Of a DNA stretch of 64,000 bases, positions 27,044 to 36,460 are shown piece by piece. The position numbers and the translations under genes are program-made. The stretch comes from Hyphomicrobium nitrativorans NL23 (GTDB lineage: Bacteria; Pseudomonadota; Alphaproteobacteria; Rhizobiales; Hyphomicrobiaceae): contig NC_022997.1 in NCBI RefSeq assembly GCF_000503895.1, positions 1,818,501 to 1,882,500 of the forward strand. The letters run 5' to 3'. Below the pieces are notes generated by a model. The model did no database searches. It saw nothing but the letters and a program-made list of their open reading frames with translations, and was not told where the DNA came from. The stretch's first letter is position 1. Every line of letters starts with the position of its first letter.

Positions 27044-27394
27044 ATGTCCGACACCATCCACTGCGTGAAATGCCAATCGCCCTATGCCTACGAGGACAGG
27101 GGGATCTTTATCTGCCCGGAGTGTGCGCACGAGTGGTCAGGCGCGGAAACGCAGGACGAGGCGGTGATGGAGGAGGCTGTCGTTCGCGATGCCAACGGCA
27201 CGGTTCTCTCCGATGGCGATACGGTGCTGGTGATCAAGGACCTCAAGATCAAAGGCTCGTCGAGCGTGGTGAAGGTGGGCACGAAAGTGAAGAACATCCG
27301 TCTCGTGCACGGGGATCACGACATCGACTGCAAAATTCCTGGTGTTGGCCAAATGGGGCTGAAATCCGAGTTCGTCCGGAAGGTCGCGGAGTAA
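27044..27394 (+). CDS. PhnA/YjdM-type zinc-ribbon protein
   Basis: The 116-residue protein has an N-terminal zinc ribbon (C7, C10, C24, C27 in HCVKC and CPEC) followed by the PhnA beta-barrel domain with [18 protein letters not shown]. Members were named for alkylphosphonate loci, but no phn genes are nearby and the true function is unclear. The family call is secure from sequence. The start was chosen because [10 protein letters not shown] matches relatives; the ribosome-binding site is weak. It is a single gene. Confidence 0.88.
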   Translation: MSDTIHCVKCQSPYAYEDRGIFICPECAHEWSGAETQDEAVMEEAVVRDANGTVLSDGDTVLVIKDLKIKGSSSVVKVGTKVKNIRLVHGDHDIDCKIPGVGQMGLKSEFVRKVAE

Positions 27395-27663
27395 GGGCGT
27401 CGGATACCCGGCCGTTTTAACCAGGTCCCTGTCTCTCGGGCCTGTGTGCGCTTGGCCTGCTCCGGCCCGGTCGGTGGGCTGGCCGGGGTCCGGGCGGGCC
27501 TCTTGCCGGGCTTACCAAGAGGGCCTGTGGGCGAAGATGCCTCCTAGCGGCGGGGGAGAAAACCGGCTAGGCATCCCCGATCACGAGATCCCTGGCGACC
27601 GGCGCGGGCACCTCCATGTTAGGGGCCGGCACGTCGCCCCCATTGGAAAAGCGCTTCCCGATC

Positions 27664-29721
27664 ATGACCTTTCCGTCCGTTCATCCCGCACTCGGCGGCG
27701 CACTCGCCGCGCGCGGATACTCCGCTCCGACGCCTGTGCAACTCGCGGTTCTTGAGAGCGAGGCGGCTGGCCGCGATCTGCTCGTCTCGGCCCAGACGGG
27801 GTCGGGAAAGACGGTGGCCTTCGGGCTGGCTATCGCGCCGAAGCTGCTGGGCGAAGCGGAACGGCTGCCTGAGGCGAGCGCGCCGATGGCTCTCGTCATC
27901 GCGCCCACGCGCGAGCTTGCTCTGCAAGTGCAACGCGAACTCGCTTGGCTCTACGCCGATACCGGCGCGCGCGTCGTCACCTGCGTCGGCGGCATGGATG
28001 CGCGTGCGGAAGCGCGTCAGCTCGGCTATGGCGCCCACATCGTCGTCGGCACGCCCGGGCGTCTGCGCGATCACCTCGAACGGCAGCGGCTCGACCTCAG
28101 CAAGCTCGGAGCCGTGGTGCTCGACGAAGCCGACGAGATGCTCGATCTCGGATTTCGTGAAGATCTGGAATTCATTCTCGACGCGACGCCGGAAGGCCGG
28201 CAGACGCTGCTTTTCTCGGCGACCATGCCGCGCGCCATCGAGGCGCTGGCGCGGCGCTACCAGCGTGACGCGGTGCGCATCGAAACGTTGCGGCGCAACG
28301 AGCAGCACGCGGACATCGAATATCGCGCCATTCGTGTCGCCCCGGGCGATGTCGAGAACGCGGTGGTCAATGTTCTGCGTCTCCACGAGGCGCGTGCGAC
28401 GATTGTGTTCTGCGCGACGCGCGCGTCGGTGAACCGGCTTCACGGGCGCCTTGTCGAGCGCGGGTTCTCCGCTGTGGCGATCTCCGGCGAGCTGACGCAG
28501 AACGAGCGCAGTCATGCGCTGCAGGCGTTGCGCGACGGGCGTGCGCGCGTTCTCGTGGCCACCGACGTTGCGGCGCGCGGTCTCGATCTTCCGGACCTTG
28601 CGCTCGTCATTCACGCAGATCTTCCGAACGATGCGGAAACGCTGCTTCATCGCTCGGGCCGCACGGGCCGGGCCGGCAACAAGGGGCTGAGCACGCTCAT
28701 CGTGCCGTTCAATCGCCGGCGCAAGGCCGATGGGCTGCTCGCGACGGCAAAACTCAAGGTCGTCTGGGAACCGGCTCCGAAGCCCAGCGATATTCGCGCG
28801 CGCGATCAGGAGCGCTTTCTGGCCGAGCCGTTTTTTACCGACGCGGCAAGCGAGGAAGAGACGAGCGCGGTGCGGGCTCTTCAAGCGCATCGCACGGCAG
28901 AGGAGATCGCGCTCGCGTTGGTCCGCGTCCATTTTGCGCGCCTGCCGGCACCTGAAGATCTCCAGGAAGATCCGGGACCGCCGCGCCGCGACGATCGCGC
29001 CCGGCCCCCGCGCGAGCGTTTCGAGCGCCCGGGCTTCGGTGCGCGCGAGAGGGAAGATCGGCATCATGCGGGGGCGCCGCCGTCGTCTCGCGAGGCTCGG
29101 GCTCCGCGCGCGCCGCGCGATCCCAATCGTCCGATGGTGTGGTTCCGGGTCGACATCGGCCGCGAGCGCAACGCGGATCCGCGTTGGCTGTTGCCGCTCA
29201 TTTGCAAGGCCGGGAACGTCACGCGCTCGGAAGTCGGCTCGATCAAGATCTTCGATCGCGACTCGCGCTTCGAGGTCGCGCAGGACGTGGCCGACAGTTT
29301 CGAAGATGCGGCGCGGGGGATGAAGCCCAACGAGGGGCGCATCTCCCGGCTCGGAGCATCCGTGCCGGCCGATGCACCGCGCGGGGATCGAGTGGAAAGC
29401 CCGCGGCCTCCGCGGAGAGATCGAGATCATAAGGACAGGGACGCTGGCCGGGAACGGGAAACGCGCGCGCGGCCGTCTTCACCTCCGGGTGGGCGCGGAG
29501 AGACGTGGCCGAAGAAGGCTTGGCACGATCGGGCGCAAGATCGCGGGCGCGAGCGGACCGAAGGGAAAGCCGGAGAGGCTCGTGATCGGAAGAGCGACGG
29601 TCCCAAGCGCCCGTTCAAAGGCGCCAAGCCTTTTGCCGCTGGGGCAAAGCCGAAGGGTGGGCAGAAGCCGGTCTCCAAATATGCCCACAAGAAGAAGCAT
29701 CGCCCCGCGCCGCAGAACTGA
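27664..29721 (+). CDS. DEAD-box ATP-dependent RNA helicase with DbpA-type RNA-binding domain
   Basis: The 685-residue protein has all core motifs: Q motif (PTPVQ), AQTGSGKT (43-50), PTRELA, VLDEADEMLD, LFSATMP, and HRSGRTGRAG in the second RecA domain (to about 370). A DbpA-like RNA-binding domain follows (about 490-560, MVWFRVDIGRERNADPRWLL), then a very basic Arg/Lys/Gly-rich tail. Such helicases (DeaD/CsdA/DbpA) remodel rRNA during ribosome assembly, often at low temperature. The 269-base GC-rich interval upstream, with a 7-bp hairpin near 27510-27537, could be a leader. ATG at 27664 fits the family better than 27616. Confidence 0.93.
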   Translation: MTFPSVHPALGGALAARGYSAPTPVQLAVLESEAAGRDLLVSAQTGSGKTVAFGLAIAPKLLGEAERLPEASAPMALVIAPTRELALQVQRELAWLYADTGARVVTCVGGMDARAEARQLGYGAHIVVGTPGRLRDHLERQRLDLSKLGAVVLDEADEMLDLGFREDLEFILDATPEGRQTLLFSATMPRAIEALARRYQRDAVRIETLRRNEQHADIEYRAIRVAPGDVENAVVNVLRLHEARATIVFCATRASVNRLHGRLVERGFSAVAISGELTQNERSHALQALRDGRARVLVATDVAARGLDLPDLALVIHADLPNDAETLLHRSGRTGRAGNKGLSTLIVPFNRRRKADGLLATAKLKVVWEPAPKPSDIRARDQERFLAEPFFTDAASEEETSAVRALQAHRTAEEIALALVRVHFARLPAPEDLQEDPGPPRRDDRARPPRERFERPGFGAREREDRHHAGAPPSSREARAPRAPRDPNRPMVWFRVDIGRERNADPRWLLPLICKAGNVTRSEVGSIKIFDRDSRFEVAQDVADSFEDAARGMKPNEGRISRLGASVPADAPRGDRVESPRPPRRDRDHKDRDAGRERETRARPSSPPGGRGETWPKKAWHDRAQDRGRERTEGKAGEARDRKSDGPKRPFKGAKPFAAGAKPKGGQKPVSKYAHKKKHRPAPQN

Positions 29722-29748
29722 GGCGCGGGCTTTCGCGATCGCTCGCTT

Positions 29749-32700
29749 TTAAGACACTGCGATTTCCTGTTCGCGCAGTGCGCGCTCGATGGCGACGTGC
29801 AGGTCGTTCATCACCGTCGAGCGATGCGCGAGCTGGAGCACGGACGCCCGCACTTCGAATTCGAGCGCGGAGGCCCCGAAGCCGGTGAAGAACACGCCCG
29901 GCGCCGGAGTGTCGAGGACATGGGGGGTGGCCTTCACCGCATCGAGGATCGCCATCTGCGCCCTCAGCGTGTCGGTGCCGTAGCGCACGGAGACCTTGAG
30001 CTTCACGCTGGTGATGCTGTCGGTCAGCGTCCAGTTGATCACCTTTTCCGTAATCAGAGACTTGTTCGGGATAATGATCTCGCGATTTTCGCCGTCCGTC
30101 ATGCTGGTGGCGCGGATGTGAATGCGCGAGACGGTGCCGGTGAGATTGCCGATGGTGACCGTGTCGCCCACGCGCACGGGCCGCTCGAAGAGGATGATCA
30201 GGCCGGATATGAAGTTGGCGACGATCTCCTGCAGGCCGAAGCCGACACCGACGCCGAGGGCGGCCACGATCCATTGCACCTGGCTCCAGTCGAAGCCCAC
30301 GCTCCGGAACGCGAACGCGATGCCGACGATTGCGATGACGTAGCGGCTGACGGCGCCGACCGCATAGCGCGTGCCGGCTTCCATGCGCAGCCGGTGAAGG
30401 GCGGTGATCTCCAGCAAGCCTGGCAGATTGCGGGCTGCGATGAAGGTGATGACGCCGATGGCGATTGCGATCATTACGTTCGATACGGTGACGGGCATAC
30501 TGCGCGTCGCACCGTCGACGGTGACCGTCTGCTGCCAGAGCGGGACGTCGAGCAGGGCGAGCGAGGGCAGAGCCTCGCGCCAGAAGACATAGAGTGCCGC
30601 GGACAGCAGCAGGAGCGTTGCGAGCCGCACGAGGTTGCGCGTTTGCTCGCTGATGGAGGCGATGTCGATCTCCGGCTCTTCGGGAGCATGGGTGACGGCT
30701 TCGCCGACGGCGTCGCTCGCCTCTTGGGCTGCGAGCTGGGCGCGGGCCTTTTCGCGGCGTTCATAGGCGCGCCGGATTTCGAGGCGGCGGCGGGTGACGA
30801 GCACCTGACGCATCACCACGCTGTGGCCGATGAAGGCCGCGACGACGATGGCCGCCGTCAGGCCGAGCCCGTTTTGGATTTGAGACGCACCGTCGTAGTA
30901 CCCGCCGAGCGCGAGGGCTGCAATGGCGAGCGGCGTCAAAACGATCAGTCCGAACCAGAGATACCGGGTGGCCCAAATCGTGCTGCCCGGCAGAAGCCGC
31001 TCGGCAAAAATGCCGTGGCGGGGATGCAGGGTTCGCCAAAGGAAGATCGCGAGCGCAATTCCTCCGGCGAGGAAGGCCATGCGTCCGAGCCCGTCCCGCA
31101 GATACTGCGCGCTGCTGGCGTGGATCATGCCGAGAATGAGTGTGACGGGGATGAGTGCGAATTTCAGCCACACCACGTTGGTCCACAGAAGGCCGCGCGC
31201 ACGCTCGGTCCAACCGAAGTGGGTCGAGAAAAGGCCGTGCTCCACGCTCACGAACTGCACGAACCTGAGGAATGTGACGAGGGCTGCAACGGCAAGCAGG
31301 CCCGTTCCGACGCCGGAAGTGAATTCCGCGGTTTGAGGCGGCTGGGTCAGCAGCCACCCCGCGTATCCGAAGAGGATGGGTGAGCGGAGTGCGAGAAGAG
31401 CGGATATGACGAGGGCTTCCGGCGTGCGCCAGTAGTTGTCCGTCGAATAGCGCCCCACCTTGTCGGCAATTCTCTTGAGGCGCCGGAACAAGCGGCCGGA
31501 GAAGGCCAGCAGCGCACCGAACATGGCAAGCACGAGGAGGGAGAGAGCCGGGCGCTCTAATGCGCGTTCCACGAGCGTCAGGCCGGCGGCTTTCCAGGCT
31601 TCGATGTCACCGAGCCAGGTGAAGCTCCGCCCCACCTGTGCGAGCCAGCCCGCGCCGATGGGCTCGGCGGTCGGCAGCCAGAGGAGGCGGCTGTTCAGGA
31701 GCGAGCTGAGCTGGTTCGTCTGGCTGAGCAAATCGCGTTCGGCGGCATTCATCTCGGCAAGCTGCGCGATCCGCGTGGCGAGCGTATCCTGAAGACTGGT
31801 GTAGAGATCGCGGCGCGTGACCACGAGCTTTTCGAGCGCGGGCTGAACGGTTTCGGGGATGCTTTCCCCGTCTTTTGCCGCGTTTGCCAAAAGCCGCTCG
31901 GCCATTGCCGCGGGGTTCTGAAGGGCGCGGCGCGCTTCTTCGGCGCGCAGACGCCGCAGGCGCGCATCGACGAGGGTCTGGTCTCGCTCGGCGATGCTTC
32001 GCTGCAGGCGCGTGCTGGACGGAAGCTGAGATCGCATCGCGCGCAGAAGCTCGCTGAATTCGCCGCCGATGCTGCCGATCTCCAACACCTGCTGGGCGGA
32101 GATTCGGGCGTCGCTGACGCGGGCGAGTTCGGTCTGAGTTTCGACGAGCCTCGTCTTGTTCTCGTTAACGAGGCGCACGGTGTCCGCTTCGCGCGTGCGA
32201 ATGACATCCGTATCTTTGACGTAAGCGTCGAGCACGCGATGCTGGGCGGAAAGCTGGCGTGCCTCCCGGTCGACCTCGCGCTGGGCCTTGGCCTGCTCGA
32301 CTTCGCGCAAGGCGGTGACGCGCGCTTCGATAAGCGGGATGCGCTTGTTCAGCTTTTCGAGCTTCGCGGCCATCAGATCGCGCCGCGCGGTGGCGGACGC
32401 CTGGCGCATCGGCAGGCTGATGATTTCCTGTTCGAGAAGATTGACGTTGGCGGTGCGTGCGCGCCGTTCGGCGGCGATGGCGACGCGGCGTGCTTCCGCC
32501 ACGATGGGGTCCGAGTCCACGGCCTGAGGCGCGTCGGGGCTTTCGAGGGTATCGAGGGCCTGTTTCTCGGCGGTCTGCTCCTCGCGTGCGCCGGTTGCGC
32601 GTGTGCCCATGTCGCGAAGGCGCGTGTCGAGCTGGGCAAGCTCGCTTCTCAACGTCGCCGCTTCGCCGCTGGCTGCGTCGAGCGCCTGCTGTGCTTCGGT

Positions 32701-33198
32701 GAGGGCGAGGCTGCGGATGCGGTTCGGGAACTCGGCCTCGTCGGCGCCGTTGGCGAGCGCTTCGAGCTGCTGCTTGGCTTCGGTAATGCGGTCGGCAGCG
32801 CGCTGGCTCGAGTCCTGGTAGCGCGCGGCGGTGGCTGCGCTCGCGGCTGCGGCCTCGTTGTGGCCGAGAGCGGCGCGGAGCAGGGTGAGCGCCTCCTCGC
32901 GAATGGCGGGGGCGACGTCGGTGCGCGCTTCGAGTTCGCCGATGCGCGACTTCACGCGTTCGATTGCCCGGCCGGGCGCGGGCGGAGGGCCGGCTTCGGC
33001 CTCGCTTGCGGCGGGAGGCTGGTCGGGTGCCGCCGCAGGGGGAGCATCGGGTGGCGCGGGCGGCGCGGCTGCGGGCGTTTCGCCGGCCGCCGGTGTGGGG
33101 GGAGCGGCCGGTGCATCCTGCGCAACGGCATGGGCTGCGAAAAGCTGGACCGCGAGTGCGACGGCAGCCCACGAGGCGAGGGAGCGAAGACGTGTCAT
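29749..33198 (-). CDS. Large mechanosensitive channel of the MscS superfamily (MscK/MscM-like)
   Basis: This 1149-residue protein has a signal peptide (1-26), a Pro/Ala-rich linker (to about 75), a long periplasmic coiled-coil region (about 80-450), about eleven TM helices, and the MscS pore and beta domain at the C-terminus. The pore helix carries ALGVGVGFGLQEIVANFISGL, followed by the beta-domain sequence ERPVRVGDTVTIGNLTG. Channels of this class open under membrane tension to release osmolytes; the large periplasmic part resembles KefA/MscK. It is convergent with the helicase gene, 27 bases apart. Confidence 0.92.
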   Translation of the reverse strand: MTRLRSLASWAAVALAVQLFAAHAVAQDAPAAPPTPAAGETPAAAPPAPPDAPPAAAPDQPPAASEAEAGPPPAPGRAIERVKSRIGELEARTDVAPAIREEALTLLRAALGHNEAAAASAATAARYQDSSQRAADRITEAKQQLEALANGADEAEFPNRIRSLALTEAQQALDAASGEAATLRSELAQLDTRLRDMGTRATGAREEQTAEKQALDTLESPDAPQAVDSDPIVAEARRVAIAAERRARTANVNLLEQEIISLPMRQASATARRDLMAAKLEKLNKRIPLIEARVTALREVEQAKAQREVDREARQLSAQHRVLDAYVKDTDVIRTREADTVRLVNENKTRLVETQTELARVSDARISAQQVLEIGSIGGEFSELLRAMRSQLPSSTRLQRSIAERDQTLVDARLRRLRAEEARRALQNPAAMAERLLANAAKDGESIPETVQPALEKLVVTRRDLYTSLQDTLATRIAQLAEMNAAERDLLSQTNQLSSLLNSRLLWLPTAEPIGAGWLAQVGRSFTWLGDIEAWKAAGLTLVERALERPALSLLVLAMFGALLAFSGRLFRRLKRIADKVGRYSTDNYWRTPEALVISALLALRSPILFGYAGWLLTQPPQTAEFTSGVGTGLLAVAALVTFLRFVQFVSVEHGLFSTHFGWTERARGLLWTNVVWLKFALIPVTLILGMIHASSAQYLRDGLGRMAFLAGGIALAIFLWRTLHPRHGIFAERLLPGSTIWATRYLWFGLIVLTPLAIAALALGGYYDGASQIQNGLGLTAAIVVAAFIGHSVVMRQVLVTRRRLEIRRAYERREKARAQLAAQEASDAVGEAVTHAPEEPEIDIASISEQTRNLVRLATLLLLSAALYVFWREALPSLALLDVPLWQQTVTVDGATRSMPVTVSNVMIAIAIGVITFIAARNLPGLLEITALHRLRMEAGTRYAVGAVSRYVIAIVGIAFAFRSVGFDWSQVQWIVAALGVGVGFGLQEIVANFISGLIILFERPVRVGDTVTIGNLTGTVSRIHIRATSMTDGENREIIIPNKSLITEKVINWTLTDSITSVKLKVSVRYGTDTLRAQMAILDAVKATPHVLDTPAPGVFFTGFGASALEFEVRASVLQLAHRSTVMNDLHVAIERALREQEIAVS

Positions 33199-33478
33199 GA
33201 ATGCGCCAGCTTTTCTGGTTCGAGCTTGTCCATCAACGGGTTGTTCCGCGTTCCTACGAAGGGCCGCCGATGCTGGAGGCTAGATTTTGGTCCATTGGGG
33301 CAATTGTGCGGCCGTGAGGTCCGTCGCAGGCTCGCTCCCCGGATCTTTTTCGATCCGCGCGGCGGTGCGGACACCTTAACCGTGGTGGAGGGACAGGCCA
33401 TCGGTACGAACGAACGGAACTGTCGCGGCGCTGAAGTGTTCCTGACTGACATTTCCCCGCCGATCACGAGGACATTCC

Positions 33479-34099
33479 ATGCCCGTTTTGCTGTACTCCC
33501 CTGGCGCCTGTTCGCTTGCGCCGCATATCGTTCTGGAGTGGCTCGGTGAGCCCTACGAGGCGCGCCGGGTCAAGATCGGTTCGCCGGAGCTCTTTCAAGT
33601 GAACCCGGCCGGGTCCGTGCCGGTGCTGATCGAGGACGACGGCTGGGTGCTGACGCAAGCGGGCGCGATCGTTCAACATCTCGCGCGCAGCCGTCCGGAG
33701 GCGGAACTCGGCGCGCTCGACGACGGGCGCGGTGAGGCGGAACTCGACCGATGGAGCTCGTTTTTTACGGGCGACGTGCATCCGTCGTTCTATCCGGTCT
33801 TCATGGCGGATCGATACACCACCGATACGAGCGAACAGGCATTGGAGGCCGTGCGGCAGGCCGGACTCAAGCTCGTGCGCCGGCGTTTCAAGATCCTGAA
33901 CGATCATCTCGTCGATAAGCCGTTCATTCTCGGTCCGAGGCGGTCCGTGGTGGATGCCTATGCGTTTCCGATGATCCGCTGGGCCTCGGCGAAACTTCCG
34001 GAAGGGCTCGATGCCTATCCCAACGTGGTGGCCTTGCACGACCGTATCGCAAACGATGCCGCGGTTCAGAAGGTGCTGGCGGAGGAAGACGCAGCGTGA
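33479..34099 (+). CDS. Glutathione S-transferase family protein
   Basis: The 206-residue protein has a thioredoxin-like N-domain starting MPVLLYSPGACSLAPHIVL, where C10 is the beta-class GST catalytic position. PAGSVPVLIEDDGWVLTQAGAI (about 42-64) supplies the cis-Pro and glutathione-binding residues. The helical C-domain ends about residue 200. It is probably cytosolic detoxification or glutathione conjugation; the substrate is unknown. It is divergent from the channel gene across a 280-base gap in which nothing else was identified. Confidence 0.9.
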   Translation: MPVLLYSPGACSLAPHIVLEWLGEPYEARRVKIGSPELFQVNPAGSVPVLIEDDGWVLTQAGAIVQHLARSRPEAELGALDDGRGEAELDRWSSFFTGDVHPSFYPVFMADRYTTDTSEQALEAVRQAGLKLVRRRFKILNDHLVDKPFILGPRRSVVDAYAFPMIRWASAKLPEGLDAYPNVVALHDRIANDAAVQKVLAEEDAA

Positions 34100-34108
34100 G
34101 CGTTCGCC

Positions 34109-34849
34109 TCAACGGTTCGCCGCGGATGCCGCAAGCGCGTCGAAGTCTTCTCTCCACGTCTTTATGCCCTCTGCGGTGGCGGTGTAGACCGCTTTGCCGA
34201 CGGCTTCGCCAAGCGTAGTGTGCAGGCCAGCGAAGGGAGCGCGGTGTTCTCCCCGCGGTGCCGCGATCACGATGCAGTCTGTTCCCGTCCCGGTGACTTC
34301 GACTCCGGCGCGTTGGACGTGCGCGTCGATGATGGCGGCCGTTCGAGCCTGTGTCGCGATGGACAGCGTTTCGAGAAACGCGGCCTCCGACAGCGGGCGG
34401 GCCACGTGGACGAGCGTGTTGATCGTGCCCGGCAGGCGCACCGGTTCGGCGATGCGCATTCCGACGCGCTCGCCGTTCGAAAGGCCGACCGTCGTCAGGC
34501 ACGTCGCGATGTCGCTCTCTACAACCGATTGGGCGGTGTGATAGCGCGTGATGTTGCGGGACGTCATAAGCGCGATGGCGTCTTCCAAACCTTCCGCCGC
34601 GATCTTCTCTTTGACGAGGGCCACGGGGTCGGTGTTCACGGTCAGATCCGCGTTGCGGACCTCGATCCAGGCGACCTCGCGCGCGATGCTTTTGCCGGGA
34701 TGCGTGAGCGACCAGCTCAACATCTCGTGCGGCTCAAAGAACGATGCCACCAGAAACGGCGGACGGCAGTCGATTGTGAAGGGGATCATCGCGAAACCGG
34801 AAAGCGTGTGGCATCGGGTGCTGTACAAAGCGTATTCTAGGCGGTTCAT
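34109..34849 (-). CDS. cbiZ: Adenosylcobinamide amidohydrolase CbiZ
   Basis: The 246-residue protein shows CbiZ signatures: LSNGERVG, GTINTLVHV, TGTGTDCIVIAAP and GLHTTLGEAVGKAVYTAT. CbiZ removes the aminopropanol chain of pseudo-B12 type cobinamides to give adenosylcobyric acid, allowing salvage and rebuilding. Relatives usually begin near the internal ATG at 34789 (MIPFTIDCRPPFLVAS), so the first 20 residues are doubtful. It is divergent from cobU, which is consistent with joint control of a salvage cluster. Confidence 0.9.
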   Translation of the reverse strand: MNRLEYALYSTRCHTLSGFAMIPFTIDCRPPFLVASFFEPHEMLSWSLTHPGKSIAREVAWIEVRNADLTVNTDPVALVKEKIAAEGLEDAIALMTSRNITRYHTAQSVVESDIATCLTTVGLSNGERVGMRIAEPVRLPGTINTLVHVARPLSEAAFLETLSIATQARTAAIIDAHVQRAGVEVTGTGTDCIVIAAPRGEHRAPFAGLHTTLGEAVGKAVYTATAEGIKTWREDFDALAASAANR

Positions 34850-34884
34850 AGAAGAACGCCACCGATGCGAGATCCCGACGCGCC

Positions 34885-35412
34885 ATGACCTCGTCCCACC
34901 ATCTGCCCCGTTTGACGCTGGTGCTCGGCGGCGCCCGCTCCGGCAAGAGCCGCTACGCCGAGGAGCTGATTACAGGCGCCGCGCCGCCGTGGGTCTATCT
35001 TGCGACGGCGGAGGCGCTGGATGACGAGATGCGCGAGCGGATCGCCCAGCATCGCCATCGGCGCAATGCGCAGTGGCTGACGACCGATGCGCCTCGCGAT
35101 CTTGCCGGCGCGATTGCCAAAGCCGATGGCGAGGGTCGCCCCATTCTGATCGATTGCTTGACGCTGTGGCTGAGCAACACACTGCTTGCCGGCGCGGATG
35201 TCGAGAAGGCGTGCGAGGATTTGGCGGTGGTGCTGGAAAAAGCGCGCGGCCCTGTCGTTGCGGTGTCGAACGAAGTCGGGTTTGGGCTCGTGCCCGAAAC
35301 GCCGCTGGGGCGACGCTTTCGCGACGCGCAAGGGCGGCTCAATCAGCAGGTCGCGGCGATTGCGGATCGCGTGGTGCTCGTCGCGGCCGGGCTTCCGTTG
35401 ACGCTCAAGTGA
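34885..35412 (+). CDS. cobU: Adenosylcobinamide kinase / adenosylcobinamide-phosphate guanylyltransferase
   Basis: The 175-residue bifunctional CobU/CobP enzyme phosphorylates adenosylcobinamide and transfers GMP to it before lower-ligand attachment. The P-loop GGARSGKS (15-22) is at the N-terminus. The guanylylation region contains QHRHRRNAQW, and LIDCLTLWLSN and SNEVGFGLVPETPLGRRFRD are family hallmarks. Its last 8 bases overlap the end of cbiB on the opposite strand. Confidence 0.95.
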   Translation: MTSSHHLPRLTLVLGGARSGKSRYAEELITGAAPPWVYLATAEALDDEMRERIAQHRHRRNAQWLTTDAPRDLAGAIAKADGEGRPILIDCLTLWLSNTLLAGADVEKACEDLAVVLEKARGPVVAVSNEVGFGLVPETPLGRRFRDAQGRLNQQVAAIADRVVLVAAGLPLTLK

Positions 35413-36397
35413 GCGCGCCCGGCATCGTGACGGCGAGGGCGGCGGCGAGAAGCGCGACGGTTGCGGCCTGTATGACGCACGCGAGCCGATAGATGCGCAG
35501 CGCGCGGCGGATGTCTGCGGCCGTTGCATCCGCAGGCCCCGTGCCCATCCAGTGGTCGTCGACCGTTTCGCCGCCGTAGCTGCGTGGGCCGGCGAGACGG
35601 ACGCCGAGGGCGCCAGCCATGGCCGCTTCGGGCCAGCCTGCGTTGGGCGAGCGGTGGCGGGGCGCATCGCGGCGGACGGCGGCCAGCGCGCTTCGTCCGC
35701 TCACGCCCGGCAGGAGAGATGCGGCGGCAGCGATCCAGAGCGCGGAGAGGCGGGACGCCGGAAGGTTCACGATGTCGTCGAGACGGGCTGCGGCCCAGCC
35801 GAAGGCGAGATGGCGCTCGGATTTGTGGCCGACCATGCTGTCGGCCGTGTTGATCGTTTTATAGAGGGCCGCACCGGGGAGCCCGCCGACGACCATCCAG
35901 AAGACCGGCGCGACGATGCCATCCGAAAAATTCTCGGAGAGGCTTTCGATTGAGGCGCGGCTCACGGCGGCGGTGTCGAGGACCGTCGTATCGCGGCCTA
36001 CGATTTGAGCGACGGCGCGGCGTGCGTCATCGAGCGTTCCGGTTTCCAGCGCGCAGGCGACGGCGCGGACGTGCTCGTCCAGGCTGCGCTGCGCGATGAA
36101 GGCGCTCGCAAGAATGCCGAGGATGACAAGGGCAAGCGGTTCGGGAACGAGGCTGCGCGTTACGAGTACGAGGCCGACGCTTACGGCGGTCGTTGCCGCC
36201 AGGCAAACGGCGAGGGCTCCGATCCCCGCCAGGCGGCGTCGTGCGAACGTGTGGCTGGGTCTGTTCCAGGCGTCGTCGCACCATGCTATCAGTCGTCCGA
36301 TCCAACTGACGGGATGGCCGATCGCGCGGAACAGCCAGCGCGGATAGCCGCATACGGCTTCGACGGCGAGACCTGCAAGGGCAAGTGAGGCGTACAT
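35405..36397 (-). CDS. cbiB: Adenosylcobinamide-phosphate synthase CbiB
   Basis: The 330-residue multi-span membrane protein links aminopropanol (phosphate) to adenosylcobyric acid. Motifs include GHPVSWIGRLIAWCD (N-terminal), SRASIESLSENFSDGIVAPVFW in the middle, and TINTADSMVGHKSERH, all characteristic of CbiB (called CobD in the Pseudomonas nomenclature). In this salvage cluster it would rebuild the chain after CbiZ removes the wrong one. It is divergent from cobD across 63 bases; the two promoters must lie there. Confidence 0.95.
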   Translation of the reverse strand: MYASLALAGLAVEAVCGYPRWLFRAIGHPVSWIGRLIAWCDDAWNRPSHTFARRRLAGIGALAVCLAATTAVSVGLVLVTRSLVPEPLALVILGILASAFIAQRSLDEHVRAVACALETGTLDDARRAVAQIVGRDTTVLDTAAVSRASIESLSENFSDGIVAPVFWMVVGGLPGAALYKTINTADSMVGHKSERHLAFGWAAARLDDIVNLPASRLSALWIAAAASLLPGVSGRSALAAVRRDAPRHRSPNAGWPEAAMAGALGVRLAGPRSYGGETVDDHWMGTGPADATAADIRRALRIYRLACVIQAATVALLAAALAVTMPGALT

Positions 36398-36460
36398 GGT
36401 TGCTATTCGCTATCGCGGAGGCGTTCGCCGTGGCGGGCGGCTCGAAGGTGTCGTGCTAGC